Source: Mauremys mutica
Lineage: Eukaryota > Chordata > Testudines > Geoemydidae
Direction of reading: 5' to 3'
Assembly (NCBI RefSeq): GCF_020497125.1
Contig: NC_059073.1
Location: 22,837,225 to 22,901,224, forward strand
DNA: 64,000 nt
Shown here: one piece after another, positions 10,081 through 22,545 of the stretch
How the letters are laid out: every line of letters begins with the position of its first letter
Numbering within the stretch: the first letter of the stretch is position 1
Made by a program: the position numbers and the translations under genes
The notes under the pieces: generated by a model
Told to the model about the DNA's origin: nothing
Seen by the model: only the letters and a program-made list of their open reading frames with translations
The model's database searches: none

Positions 10081-12129
10081 ATGGCTGCTTATGTGACTAT
10101 GGTTGATAAGGGTATCTTCCCTCAACCTGTCATTCATGTCCAGATTGGGCTTGATTCTGAGCTCTTCTACTTCACTGGTTTACACCAGTGTGAGATCCCT
10201 GGGCTGACCATTGGCTAGTTAGCATGATCAAACCACGGTAGGAGTGTGAGCGATCCTGTTTCTGCCCCCAATAAATACTGCACAATGAGTCGTGAGCTCC
10301 ACAGATATTAGCAAGTTCAAGGCCTCTACAAAGAGTCATTGTTCCTTAGCCAACACAGAGATGCAGCACTTCTCTCTTTATAGTTCATGTTAGTCAATGG
10401 AATCTCTCAACCGATTAATTTATGCTTTGCAAAGGGAGAGGTAATGAGGAAGCAAACATTTTCTGTTTAAAACACCTCTGTCAGGCGCATGCCAGCATGT
10501 GGTATGTAATAGTCCAGTGTTTATATAAACCTCAGGTGTAGAAATATCAGTAGGACCATCTGACCCTTTAGTGCTGTTGTACATTTTCCTCTCATGTCTC
10601 TGTGCACAAGCTCTGGAATCTGTGTCATCACAGAGAGAATCTGTTTATCTTGGCGAGACTATTGCCAAAAGGTCAAGTGCTAAGGAGCACCACTAAAAGT
10701 TACACACGGGCCTGTGTGCCGCTTTGTGTCTCTTCATTTGAGCAAAACAACCACCCTGGCAGCTGTAGTTCATTCCTCTGCCTCTTTGAAATTTACAAAA
10801 TTGTGCAGTGTTGCCACACAGGGCTGAATTCTGCTCTCAGGAACACTGGTGAAAACCTGCAATATCTCCATTAAAGTCAACAGAGTTACTCTGGATTTGA
10901 CCCATAGTGATTTTGTAATGTGGAAGGATTTTTTTTTTTAATTTGAGGCATTTTGAATCTTCCCCTACGTTTTCATCAGAACAATTTAGGTGATCCAAAT
11001 CAGTCTGCAAATTGCTACAGGTTGTTGCTTATAAATTATCCCAAAGCCTTTGTGCCGGCATATTGATTGCTCTAAAGTCAAGAGAAAATAGATGCATAGC
11101 CTAGAGAATTATATTAAAAAAAAGAGAAAACCCCTCAGTGAGCATAGCGATTATTCATCCACGCAGTTTAAATATGTACCTTATAGGTACATGGCTGTGA
11201 TTAGTGAGTAAAAGCAGATGCATCATCTACCATTCCAAAACCATGTCGCATGCAAGGAAACCAAACCCCTCAGATAAACTGAATGTTAAAAACAGAAACA
11301 TTTTGGAGAGTTAATGAAAGCACATTCAGGGAAGGAAATGTATTTTCAGGGGGATGTATAGGGAGTTGAGTTGTACTGACACCTTACAACACAAATATAA
11401 TCAAGGCATTGTTTCAGATATTTATTAGAATTGTTACTGTGCCTGTATCCACATTCTCCAGTGAGCTGTTTTATCATTCATTATAATTGCATATAGTCTC
11501 AATGTGCTGTAACTAGACTTTGTTCATTTCCCTTCCAGTCAACTCAGTTGGTTGTTGTCTCTGCTATGCTAGATTAATGCTTATTAGTTCTGATAGATGT
11601 TACCCTATCAAGTTATTGCTGGTTTGATGCTCGATTCGAGGTAGACCAAAAAATGTCTATTTATATTAGAGCTGCAAAAAAGCGTTTCACTGGAGATTTT
11701 TTACTGCTGGTGCCCAGACAACTGGTAGCAAGCCAGCATGGAAAATGTGGTTTTCTGCTTTGCTCCTTTTTGACAAGATTATCCGAGTGTTCCAGCCGTG
11801 ATACTGCTGACACCATCACTGAGCAAAACCGAGTTTGGTTTCGCTCTGAAGCTGTCATTTCAAATTGGCTCCTGCAACCCCACCCAGGATGGTAGTGGAC
11901 TAAATATGGTTAACGTCTGACAGCTGTTCAGTGGCCCTTATGAAATAAGGGCAATTCCTAGTAAGCAAGGCCACAGTTTTGTTCACACAGCACAAAAACT
12001 ATCACCTCAGTTCACGTTGGCTAAGCGATTCAGAAAGAGACCCAGGACTGAATGCAGAAGGAGACTACCCTCTCACAATTGAAAGTGCTCACACCAGATC
12101 AGGGTTATGGAATAGTGGTGGGGAAAGCT
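10081..12129. other. No recognised gene; one palindromic repeat remnant
   Basis: No domain, splice-exon or RNA gene signal was found. A decayed palindromic amniote repeat (GGGCTGAATTCTGCTC...ATTAAAGTCAACAGAG...GGATTTGACCC) lies near 10822-10902. A half copy is near 10148-10200. Confidence 0.5.
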
Positions 12130-12335
12130 GATACATAGGAACTGACATACTGGCTCAGACCACGGGTCCAGCTTGTCCAGTATCTTATCACTGACTGGCC
12201 ATTTTCAGAGGAAGTTGCAAGAACCTTTGTGATAGGCAGTTATGGGCTAACATACCATCACAGAAAATGTCCTCCTAACTGCCATTAGTTAGAAGCTGAC
12301 AAGCCCTCAACCAGGGGCATTTATAGTCATTCCAG
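12130..12335 (+). repeat. Dispersed amniote repeat (GGAACTGCCATACTGG type)
   Basis: The stretch ATAGGAACTGACATACTGGC...CAGACCACGGGTCCAGCTTG...CAGTATCTTATCACTGACTG...GGCCATTTTCAGAGGAAG matches a repeat recalled from turtle and bird genomes, followed by its GGGCATTTATAGTCATTCCA-like tail. Part of the same family recurs at 49270-49350. Confidence 0.6.
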
Positions 12336-13094
12336 AACTCTTAAAAAGTATTTGCTGATATAACTGAATGAGTTATGATCTGAGGACAGGACTGAGAATC
12401 AGAAATTTCTGAGTTCATAAGAACCCCTCCAATGCATGCGCCCCATGAGACGTTCTTTATTAGCATCTCTTCTGCCTGCCTTGTCTAGTTCACTCTCTGG
12501 GAAGACCCTTCCCATTTTTGTGTCTGCTAGCCAGCTCCAGGCCCACTGATGAAATGGCAGAAGCAGGCAATTTATGCCAATGTGTCCCCACAGTCCACTG
12601 TTGGGTGCCTGCAACCTAGGATGAGAATCGAGCCCATCAGTACTTACCTATCCCACTGGGTTATCATAAGGTCTAATCAGCTAACATCTCTAAAGTGCTT
12701 TGAGAACCTCAGAGGACAGGCCTTGCATGAGTACCAGAGATTGTTATTAGAACCAGTTTAGTTGGCAGCTGTGATGGATTAAACAAAGAGAGACTGGTTC
12801 TCTCTCCCCCCCGCCGCCACTCCGCGCCTTCACATGAATGTTCTTACTGGGGCTCGAAATGGGAGTCAGGAAAGAGGTGCTCGGAGCTCAACAATAGAGA
12901 TTTTTGCACTCCGTATGCTTTTTAAAAAAAACTCTTCGTGTTTTGAAACACGGTTGCTTCTGCTCCATAGCTGCCCGTGAGCAGGAGTCTGTCAGAACAA
13001 CACAGAAGTTGGGCTGAGAATATTTTTTAAAGTAAAAGACAATAAGAAATGAGACTCCAGCCAGTAGGAACAGACACAGCCAAAGCATCTTCAA

Positions 13095-13420
13095 AAAAAA
13101 CAGGAGTACTTGTGGCACCTTAAAGACTAACAAATTTATTGTAGCATGAGCTTTCGTGAGCTAAAGCTCACTTCTTCGGATGCATAGAATGGAACACACA
13201 GACAGGAGATATTTATACATACAGAGAACATGAAAAGGTGGAAGTATGCATACCAACAGGCAGAGTCTAATCAATTGAGATGAGCTATCGTTAGCAGGAG
13301 GAAAAAAAAAATTTTTTTTGAAGTGATAATTAAGATGACCCATCTTGACACTCAGTTAACTTTTGACAATTTTGGCTGGGCAGTCTCTGCCCTGTGCTGA
13401 TTAGCTGTTTGCGCCAACCC
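13095..13420. repeat. Dispersed repeat (ACAGGAGTACTTGTGGCACC type)
   Basis: It begins ACAGGAGTACTTGTGGCACC, continues AAAGACTAACAAATTTATTG and a short perfect stem GTGAGCTAAAGCTCAC (13156-13171), then GGATGCATAGAATGGAACAC. I recognise this as a high-copy repeat of turtles and other vertebrates but cannot assign its class from sequence alone. The tail runs through AAGATGACCCATCTTGACAC. Confidence 0.6.
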
Positions 13421-15295
13421 TCACCTTCCCTCGCAGTCTCTTGACATCATCTTCATTCCACATTTGCCCCTCTTTCCCTCTTCTCCCCAGTCCTGTCCAC
13501 TTCGTCCCCCTTTTCCTCCCCTTTCCTTTCCATTTAGCTGATCCTCCTTTAGCCTCTCCCCTGTGCTGTGGCTTATGCCTTCTCTCCTTTCTCTCCCTGG
13601 TGCTTGCTATCACCCATATTTAGAGTGGGTTCTCCCCTCTCTTCATGTGGGTCAGGTCCTGCGTTCGTCTTCTGGCAGCTGGTGCCTCCACACAAGGTGA
13701 CTCCTCACTGTGCCCGAGACATGAAGGGTGCTGTCCCTTGGGAAAATGGCAAGGGAGCGTAAAGCACAGTGCATAAAACAAACTCCAACAATGGAATCAC
13801 ATGCCAATAATAAGAGCATAACAGAGGGGCGACTATCGAGAACAGGAAAATAGGATCTAGAAAGGAAGGGATTGTGGTTAAATAATAATTAATAAACATT
13901 GATAAACAAACCAACCTCCCACTTCTTAACACTCACAATGCCTCCAAAAGCCCAGCTCCCCCCGCTAGCACATTCCTATGGTACATCCCTAGGTGGATGG
14001 TAAACTGAGGTTTCACGTCTTGAGATGAACTGCTGCAGTGCTGTGGCATTGTTTGGTTTGAACTAAAGGTCTTCGCCCCTGGGTTGGGCAGTGTCCTCTC
14101 TGGACTCCTTCTGGATTGCCAGGTCTGGAAGTCTGTGCAGGTCTGAGCTGTTGCTCAGTAGCTGGTGCTGGGTTGGGGCTTGCTCTCTCCCTGGATGCTG
14201 GTCATGGCAGTGCTGAACGACCTGGTCCATGCAGCTGGATCTCACAGCAGTGCAAGAATTCCCCTTGGGGGAAGTGGGAGTTTAGCAGGGACTCCCTCAG
14301 TTGAGTTGTTTCTCTTCCAGCTTCCAAACAGAAACTAACCCTGTCTGAGCAACTCTGGATTTGTCACTGGTCCAATGGCCTGCTTGTGCAGCACTCCTCA
14401 TGCAGAAGCCTCCCTACTGACCCAAACAGAGGTTTCTAGTTCCTTCTGCCTCCCGCCCTGGCTCCAGGCATGCTGGGAATGAAGTCAGAGGGCTCAGGTA
14501 GTCATCTTAGCTGCAGTCCTTTTGGTAGGGCCCACCAGAGTCTCACTGCTCCAAGAGTCGGGGTTATTCTCCTAACTAACCCTCCTGCAAAAACATAGCA
14601 CTAAAGTTATGTTTCCTGCCATCACATTGTTCACCCTGCTTGTGTGTGATGCCCCTTCCCTCTGCCTATGTCAGCCTCATCTATTTAGGTTGTAAGCTCA
14701 CTAGGCCGGGACTGTTCTGCGTTTGCACAGAACTAGCATAATGGGGCCCTGCTCTTGTTTGGCCCTTAGGCATTGCTGTAATAAACATGGCTAGATAATA
14801 CTAATGAAGCCTATTAAGGTTGCAAGTTACGAAAGGTTTCTGTGTCACAGTTTCTTAAGAGGAGTTTACTGAGGAGGTTTTCCAGCTCTGAGAGCTCCAG
14901 TTTATGCTTCTCAGGACAATTACATGCCCATGGCTGGATGACCTTTCTGTGCAGAACCACTTCTTCACAGCTACAGTGGCCCTTTGATAGATTATTGTAA
15001 ATCTAGAAAGGGCCTGCTGTAAACCAAATGCTGCAGCACTGTGTGCTTGCTTCAGTTTCTTCTGGCACCTGCTGATAATGGGCTGTAATTAATGTTCTCC
15101 GAGTCTTCGATGTCTTTTGCAATATTTAACATTTGCATAGATGATAGCTGGGACATAGCTCTGTGCCTGGATTTGTCAGAGGCATTTCTCCCAAGCCAGG
15201 CCAGGGTAGAAGGTTGTCCAGTGGAACAAAAGAGTGATAGAGGAACATCAAAAACTCACAACCAACATTTGAGTTAGATAAGCACCTCAAAGTCT
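13421..15295. other. No recognised feature
   Basis: Ordinary mixed-composition DNA. A pyrimidine-rich stretch lies at 13460-13600. No domain similarity, terminal repeats or RNA genes were found. Confidence 0.5.
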
Positions 15296-15365
15296 CAGGG
15301 TATGTCAACACTACAAACCTAAGTCAACCTATATTAGGTAGACTTGGGCTCTGCTAGAAACCTTG
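15296..15365 (+). mobile_element. Terminal fragment of a Harbinger-like miniature element
   Basis: AGGGTATGTCAACACTACAA followed by CTAAGTCAACCTATATTAGG resembles the TGTCTACACTAC terminus and the GTCGACCTA subterminal blocks of the Harbinger elements in this window. Only about 70 bp is recognisable; the opposite end is absent. Confidence 0.55.
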
Positions 15366-16984
15366 GTGTGAGAATGATCTCAGTACAAGTTCTGGACTCA
15401 GTTATACATGTGCAACCTCATTAGAACGACATGAATATAAATGAGAGCACAGGTTGGACAGTACTGCAATCTGGAAGACAAAACATCATCAGCAGCACCA
15501 TCCTTGTATCTTGTACAAATCTTTCTGTAGTGCTATTGCAGTACTGGCCTTTGTATATTAGCTGAACCTTGAAGCAATTTGTGATAGGCAAATTTCATAA
15601 GCCTTCAGAAGTTTGGACACTGCTTTGAAGGGTCTACAAATTCGTTAGAAATCTCATGAGAAGACTTCCCATATTTCTTGATTTCATCTAGCTTGGAAAT
15701 ATCAGGAGAATAGCCTCAGGTATCAAACACAAACAAGGGTAATCACCTTTTTAATCCCAGTTCCTGAATACTGTGCAGAGATCCTAATGGAGGAAGTATA
15801 GAGACATCAGAACAGGTTCAGACCCCAGTTGCACCAAGAGAAATCTAGAGTAACTCAATTGAAGCCCTTAGAGTGACTGGGATCACAATCTGGCCTACTG
15901 CCTGGACGTATTGTTCATTCAGAAGTGTACATGAAGATAGATATGGATTGCAGACAATACATAATGTTTGTCTTTAAAACAAAATTCCCTTAACACATGA
16001 ACAGAGTTTTTGGACAATTTGATCTGGAATGTTTGGAATCCCTTTAAATAAGCATCTAACTTATAATGAGTTTATCTGTTAAAAGAACACATGTGGACAT
16101 TAGGACTTGAGTTATTTGCACTGTTTCCAGGTGATAACTGTTGATGATAATCCAGTTGCAGAATAGTTTCTATTGTTTCCAGTGAAACTGTTTTCATAAA
16201 ATACAATGAATTTGCATTAGCATTGCCTACAATGGTATATGGTGACACCATTAAACAGGAAAACTACAGGGGGATAAAATCAACAAAACCTAGACAAACT
16301 GTGAAGGATTAAACCTAATCCACATTAAATCTGTATGTTAAAAGGTCTTTGCAGTGTACGCCATTTGAGTCAGCGTTGAATATGTGCAAATATATGCAGT
16401 TGAAACACACTGGATTTTCATTTCAGAACAGCTACTTTTTACATACACACTCATATAAATTAATTAATGTCCTCGTGGTGCAATAGCCAGGAACTCTTTT
16501 AGAGAGCATGAATATGAATCATTCCGTTTTACTTCAACAGGGTTGGCTTTTGGTGCACAGTATCTGTATTATTTAGTCAGTAGCTGTGGAATTCATCCCT
16601 ACCCTGGCTCTGTTTGAGTCAGTTTACTACATGAGAAATGTGTCCACTCAGCTACATATCATTGAGATTGTTTGGGGGTTTTAGAACAATAATGAATAAG
16701 GGGGGAAAAAAAACAATAATGGAAAACTGGCAAATGCCACTGACTGTTTTACGGGATAAAGAGCTTGCTAAGTTTGCATCGCTTGTGAGTCTAACTTCCT
16801 GATTGTCAGAAAAGATCCTTTTCAGTTGGAATGTCTTTTGGGACATACTAAGAAAAGGAGATTTTGTAAACCAAAATCAGTATTTTGGTTAAATTGTGAT
16901 ATTTTTTAGAACATCACTTATCCATAACTGGTTAAATGAAACAAACTATCTGAGACACATGGATTGGGGATCAGAGATGGAAAT
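15366..16984. other. No recognised feature
   Basis: AT-rich DNA without coding or repeat signals that I can name, apart from short palindrome remnants near 15820-15890 (CCAGTTGCACCAAGAG...GGATCACAATCTGGCC). Confidence 0.45.
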
Positions 16985-17885
16985 CTAGAGGCCGGATCTC
17001 AGTTACACCAGCATACATCCATTGGAGTTACTCAGGTTTACCAATAAATCAATGTACCTGGAGACTGAGATTAAGATTTTTAAGGTGGTCTAGGGGATTA
17101 GTTACTCTGTGCCCACTGACTGTCAATGGAAGCTGGATGCCTTAAAATCAGAAACTGGTCCAATGCATCGTGATTGTATCTGGGCAGAAATTTTATGGTG
17201 AAAACTGTATATTTGGTGATACTGAAACATTTTGTGAATTTGGCTTGGTTTTACCAAATTGCTTTTCTGAAATTTTTTTAAAAAAAATAAAGAAGTCCAA
17301 AAATTTCATGTCAGCATTTTTAAATGAAATGTTTCAATTTTTCAAGTTGAAATTACTTTTTGTTTTGAAATTCCTTCAATTTAATTTTTAAAAAATGCTA
17401 AATCTTTTTTTTAATAAAAGGTCAATGTCAAAATGAAACATTTTGTTTGACCCCAAATTGAACATTTTTCAACTTTTCAATTTGCCAGACGTTCTGAAGA
17501 CTTTTGTTTTCATATCAACCCCATACAATTTCCCCGACCCCGTTTTTCAGAACTGCCAGAGAACATTTTCCATTATTCCCCCATCTCTAGCCATGATTGC
17601 AAATGCTGAGGGGCTATACATTCCATTCCAAAGGTTGCTTATTCAGCCGCACTGGGTCAAATCCTGAGTCCTTAATCTAGTACAACTCTCAGTGAAGTCA
17701 ACAGGACTTCTGACTGAGTGACAAGTGAGTAAGGAATTCAGGATTTGCCTCACGGCTCAAAGAGTTTGTCCTACATTTCAGTCAGAAGTTTGGAACAAAG
17801 TTGGTGCAAATTGGTGTAGCTCCATGGAAGTGAATGGGGTTGCACCAGTTTATACCAGCAAAGAATTTAACCCCAAATCATCAAG
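16985..17885. repeat. Cluster of palindromic and AT-rich miniature repeats
   Basis: Three fold-back units lie close together. 16985-17075 pairs GGATCTCAGTTACACCAG with CTGGAGACTGAGATTAAG. 17655-17755 has CAAATCCTGAGTCCTTA...TCAACAGGACTTCTGA...GGAATTCAGGATTTGCC. 17785-17875 has GGTGCAAATTGGTGTAGCTC...GGGTTGCACCAGTTTATACC. Between them 17170-17600 is AT-rich, with repeated AAATGAAACATTTTG-like words in both orientations. These match the class of short palindromic elements common in amniotes. Confidence 0.55.
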
Positions 17886-18269
17886 CTTAGATATAAAAGC
17901 AAACCCCTGAATAAAGAATATTTACTGAACATGATACATTCCACCTCTATTTCAATAGCATTTCTAGATCTCGAGTATTTTGAAGGCTATAAAAATTGTG
18001 TTGCTATAAAGAAGAAAGAAATATGAGATTTATCACAATAGGGCTTAATATCCCTAAAGCCCAGATATAGTAACCTCACATCCCAAAGAACTGTACAAAA
18101 CAATTCTGCATTATATTAGCTACTGTTCCATCCAGAATGATGATTATGTTGCTACTGGGAAAACTTTTCATTTGGATTTCTGTGACAGGTTGCTTGCTAA
18201 CCTCTAGTAGTTAGAATTGTGAGTAGGTGGAAGCCAATTTGACTTGGCAGAGTGGGAAAACTTTTCCTG

Positions 18270-18272
<3 letters not shown>

Positions 18273-18313
<41 letters not shown>
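18273..18313. repeat. (TG)n microsatellite
   Basis: About 20 uninterrupted TG dinucleotides. Confidence 0.95.
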
Positions 18314-18316
<3 letters not shown>

Positions 18317-18584
18317 GCCTATTGGCTAAAAAATCTTCTCTGATTTTCTTTTGGCCTGCTTTTATTTCTCTCCCACCCTTTAAGATCACTTTTCCAAAAG
18401 AATAGGTGCTCAATTTTGGAGCTAATTAGTATGGTGGAGTAGAGTAATTACAGTAGATAGAGAAAGCTTGTGCTCAGATACTGAGGTGACGAGGCCATAT
18501 AGGCAGGCAGAATATTTTCTACCAGTAAAATTGCTGTTTGTTACATCAGCTTCAGGACACACTGCTTCCTAAGTGATCTATCTA

Positions 18585-19105
18585 TGGCACTTATATGGCC
18601 CTCATCATCACAGTCTCTGAACACCTCAGAATCTTTAATGTATTGAGTCTCACAATATCCTTGTGAGGAAAAGAAGTACCGGCACCCCCATTTTACAGAG
18701 CAGGCAAAGAGACAGAGAGAGACAAGGTGATGACCAAGGTCACAGAGAACATGTCTACACAGCAAGCAGCAGCCCACAGCAGCAAATCTCAGGGCCCGGG
18801 TTGACGGACTCAGGCTTTCAGGGCTCATGCTACAGCGCTAAAAATTGCTGTGTAGATTCAGGCTCTGAAGCCTCGGGAGTGGGTGAGCTTCAAAGTCCAA
18901 GCTGAAAAGCTATTTTTAGCACTCTAGTGCGAGCCCCACAAGCCCAAGTCTGTTGACATGGGCTCTGAGCCATGCTGCTGTGGGCTGCCACTGCCTGTGT
19001 AGAACAGGAAGTCTATGGCAGGGCAGAGAATTGAAGGCAGGTCTCCTGAGTCCTAGATGAATGGTTAAACAACTAGACCATCCTTCTTGTGCCCTAGTGC
19101 TTGAC
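18585..19105 (-). repeat. MIR SINE, interrupted
   Basis: Read on the minus strand this is a MIR. The tRNA-derived head with CCTAGGACTCAGGAGACCTG lies near 19050-19095 and the CORE region near 18680-18745 (forward: CCCCCATTTTACAGAG, CCAAGGTCACAGAG). The copy is split by a 249-bp miniature element at 18752-19000. On either side the MIR sequence is continuous (GGTCACAG / AGGAAGTCTATGGCAGGGCA). Confidence 0.75.
18752..19000. mobile_element. Miniature inverted-repeat element inserted in MIR
   Basis: The ends carry inverted repeats: CTACACAGCAAGCAGCAGCC at the left, and in reverse complement CTACACAGGCAGTGGCAGCC at the right, both leading into CACAGCAGC. AGAACA flanks both sides (18746-18751 and 19001-19006), a likely 6-bp target duplication. 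The whole element is fold-back DNA with no ORF. Confidence 0.7.
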
Positions 19106-20569
19106 CTCCCCTGAGTGTAGACTGTTCTTCAAATGCTAACTAAAGCAGTTTAATAACTCATATAATCAGGTAGGGCCAAATTGTGCCTGGCTCTGACACT
19201 GATACAAATGTGTGAGGGAGCAGGGGAGTGCTAGGTGCCTTCTTTTCCGTTAGAGACAGGTAGCAGGGTAGTCCCTGTGCTACAAAGAGAGTCAAAAAGG
19301 AGAAAAGAGGCAGGGCATAGCTTAGTCTTTTCATTCCCTACAAAATCTTGCAGAGCATAAGTGGAGAATGCTGCCCAGAGTGGGATGTAGCAACAAGAAT
19401 GCAATCCTGATGGGATAGTACAAAGGAGCTGCAGTGTGGGACAGAATTTTCCCCAAATGTACAGATCATTCACTACTTTCCTTTCAAATTAATGAATCTA
19501 AACATCTACCAGGTCTGAAGACTGGTCCAATTGAAGTTCTACAATTTTATTTTGCTGGCACATTTCTTTGCATGCTAAATGCTGGCTTATTGCTACTTCA
19601 AGCAGAAAGATCAAAGGTGACAGGGTAACTGGGGAAACCTGGCTTATATCACAAAAGCATCTCATATCAGGCTTGACCTTACACAGTGCAGGGAAGGAGT
19701 ATTGTGCATAGCAGGGTAAGATAAAACATCTCTATCACCCCCCGCTTCGCTGTAGGGCACAAGAGCATCATCTTCATTAAACCTGGGTGCCACCACCCCC
19801 ACGTTAGTCCAGGCAGTGGGTTGCTTCTCTGCTGCCTTTTGCAATAACATAAGCAGGACTTCTTTTTCACTTCTAAAAATCCTCTTTGGCAACTTTCTGA
19901 TACTGATATAAAATGCCTCGTGAACACATGTATTTGGCAGGCATTTATTCTCCTATCAGTTACTGAAGATGGATGGAGAAGCAAAAGCAAAATGATCACA
20001 GTTGATGGTGATAATGATGATATGGTGGAAATAATGAACCAGGTGGGTAACACACACTACATTCGTAAGGAATCCAAACTGCTTCTCACTAAGACATATA
20101 CAGGTGTGTAGCCATGACATCTCATATAGTGCCTGACATCCTCTTGTGGCATATCTAAACCAGTGACCTGTGCAACCCCTTCCAATTAATGCTAGAAGGC
20201 ACTGTTGATAAAGAAAATGGACTAGAAGTGGATTGTAAATTATTGATAGCACTTGTTGTATGTGAACTTTTGACATGACTATCTCCCTGCAGTCATTAAC
20301 CACATGCTACATTCCTTCCTTTTCCATCCAGATTTCAATCAATCTGTTCTGCACAACCTGACTGTTATCCTAGCAGCAAGTGAATTCAATAGCACTGTAG
20401 ATTTTGAGCAACAACTGTGTGTTAGATATCACTTCCACATTTAGCCTTCTGGGCGAGCATTCATTGACCACATTTTAGCCATTTGTGTTTCTGTTCCGAT
20501 GTGTTTGGGGGTTTGATCTTTAAAATGACACGATTCTGACTTTTCACAAAGAATATCTGGTGGGTTAAA
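19106..20569. other. No recognised feature
   Basis: Open frames up to 124 codons on the minus strand (19679-20053) have no recognisable domains or splice context and fit chance. Confidence 0.5.
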
Positions 20570-20800
20570 GAGGTGGGAGCCAGATTTTTAAGCACCCTCA
20601 GTACGTGACAGATCCTTAAAAGAGTGAAGTTCCTATTTAGGCACCTAAACAGAGCCTAGATTTTCAAATGTGCTCAACATCCAACAGCTCCCACGGTGAT
20701 ACTTACAGCTAGATTTTCCATTCAGCGCTCTTGGGAACATCTAGCCCCAGTGGTGGGAACTGAGTCCTTCTGAAAATTCCAGCTGTATAGCATCACTGAA
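20570..20800. repeat. Palindromic amniote repeat (AGATTTTCAAA/AGGCACCTAAA type)
   Basis: GAGCCAGATTTTTAAGCACC, TATTTAGGCACCTAAACAGA and GCCTAGATTTTCAAATGTGC followed by CTTCTGAAAATTCCAGCTG form diverged inverted copies of the same words. This matches a short palindromic repeat seen throughout turtle and bird DNA. Confidence 0.5.
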
Positions 20801-20932
20801 GAGGACTCAGGAGGAAATCCTGAAGCCTGAAAATGAAATTTAGAAAATAGGGGCACAGGGCTGCAACCTCCACTCACATGAGTCATCCTTCTTTATGCCA
20901 CTAGTGTCACTGAAGTCAAAGACTAGTAATTA

Positions 20933-21665
20933 CAGCTGACTGAGAACTTTCTGTCAATGTTTTTTGGAAACGTGTAGTTTCCATAAAATCAAAATTTTCT
21001 GTTTTTGTTTTTTTTTCAAAATTTCTTGAGTTTTCCTTGGGGGAAATTGAAACAAAAGCCTTTGTTCCATGTTGGCTCAACCTAAATCAAAACATTTTGG
21101 TTTGTCAAACCGAATCAAAACATTTGGTTTTAGGTCCTGTCATCTTTAATCTGTGTCTGCCTGAGCTACCCTGGTGCCTCCTGGGAGCTATAGTTTTGGT
21201 GCTGCAAGCCCCCCTCCTCCTCATGAACTGGGCTCCCTAATTGGACTACATCTCTCATGGTGGAACTCTGGCTCCCCTTTGGGTGCACTAACATGGTGCA
21301 TCATGGGCGTTGTGCGACCAACATGCATTATGGGAGATCTAGTCCAGCAAGGGACCCAGCCCATAGCACACAATGAGGGCATGAGGCACTCCAGTTGCAA
21401 CAATTCAGGGGAACACAGATTAATGTTGAATCAAGCAGAAATGAAATCTTTCAATTCAGTTCAGCAAACTGAAAAGAGACAGTTTGATTTGGGGGTATTG
21501 AAATGTTTCATTTTGATTGGAAATATTGAAGCAAAATATTTGGAATCAAAATATTTTGGACTATTCTGCTCATTTTGCAAGACAATTCAATATTTCAACT
21601 TTTCATCCTGAATAAATTTCAAAATATTAGAATTTTCTGCTGGACAGAATTTTGACTAGCTGTGC
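20933..21665. mobile_element. AT-rich non-autonomous inverted-repeat element
   Basis: The left end AGCTGACTGAGAACTTTCTG and the right end (reverse complement of ACAGAATTTTGACTAGCT) are diverged inverted copies. Internal arms are rich in AAATGTTT/AAACATTT words. The centre (21170-21370) carries the inverted pair GGGAGCTATAGT...TATGGGAGATCTAGTCCAGC around GGTGCATCATGGG. No transposase is present. Confidence 0.55.
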
Positions 21666-21795
21666 TAGTATTGGTTATTGGACAGGGTATTTACGCTTTG
21701 AAGATTGAAGCATGCACACATGCTACTTTAATTACTTTTGGCGCTCAATTTACATACCCATTTACGGTACTTTGATTTATAGCACTATATACAGG

Positions 21796-22545
21796 GCCCT
21801 ACCAAATTCACAGTCTCTTTTGGTCAAGTTCACTGGCATAGGATTTAAAAAATTATACATTTCATGATCTCAGCTATTTAAATCTGAAATTTCATGGTGG
21901 TGTAATTGTTGGGGTCCTGACCCCAAATTGAGTCATGGAGGGGTTGCAAGGTTATTGTAGGGGGGTTGCGGTATTGCTACCATTACTTCTTCAATGCTGC
22001 TGATGGCAGAACTGCCTTCAAAGCTAGGCAGCTGGAGAGTGGCGGCTGCTGGCCAGGATCCCAGCTCTGAAGGCAGACCTACCATCAGCAGCAGTGCAGA
22101 AGGAAGGATGGCCTGGTATGGTATTGCCACCCTTACGTCTGCATTGCTGCCTGCAGAGCTGGGCCCTCAGTCAACAACTGCCACTCTCCAGCCACCCAGC
22201 TCTGAAGGCAGCAGCGCAGAAGGAAGGGTAGCGTGGTATGGTATTGCCACCCTTACTTCTGCGCTGCTGCTGGCGGGGTGCTGCCTTCAGAGCTGGGCAC
22301 CTGGCCAATAGCCGCTGCTTTCCAGCCATCCAACTCTGAAGGCAGCACAGAAGTAAGGATGGCAATACCATGACCCCCCTAAAATAATCTTGTGATCCCC
22401 CTGCATCTCCCTTTTGGGTCAGGACCCCTAATTTGAGAAACACTGGTCTCCCCGTGAAATCTGTATAGTGTAGGGAAAAAGCACACAAAAGACCAGATTT
22501 CACGGTCCAGGACACGTTTTTCATGGCCATGAATTTGGTAGGGCT
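21796..22545. mobile_element. Non-autonomous DNA element with AGGGCCCTACCAAATTCA termini
   Basis: The left end is AGGGCCCTACCAAATTCACA. The right end in reverse complement is AGAGCCCTACCAAATTCATG. A GGGGTCCTGACCC / GGGTCAGGACCCC pair nests inside. I could not define a clean target duplication. The middle holds tandem repeats of 120 bp. No transposase sequence is present. Confidence 0.7.
21995..22370. repeat. 120-bp tandem repeat inside the miniature element
   Basis: GGTATGGTATTGCCACCCTTAC recurs exactly 120 bp apart (around 22115 and 22235). Each is followed by GCTGCTGGC-like and CAGCTCTGAAGGCAG words. About three diverged units are visible, and neighbouring units are partly inverted. Because 120 is divisible by three, open frames extend across the units on both strands; they are not genes. 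Confidence 0.75.

Noticed and set aside
13145..13185. Hammerhead ribozyme-like motif on the minus strand: CCGAAGA, a GTGAGC/GCTCAC stem, then GAAA
   Set aside because: The core needs CUGANGA. This copy has C in place of the conserved U and one extra A before the stem, and no proper stem III with a cleavage site is visible. It may be chance or a very distant remnant.
21994..22530. Overlapping frames of 105-119 codons
   Set aside because: They are produced by the 120-bp tandem repeat inside the miniature element.
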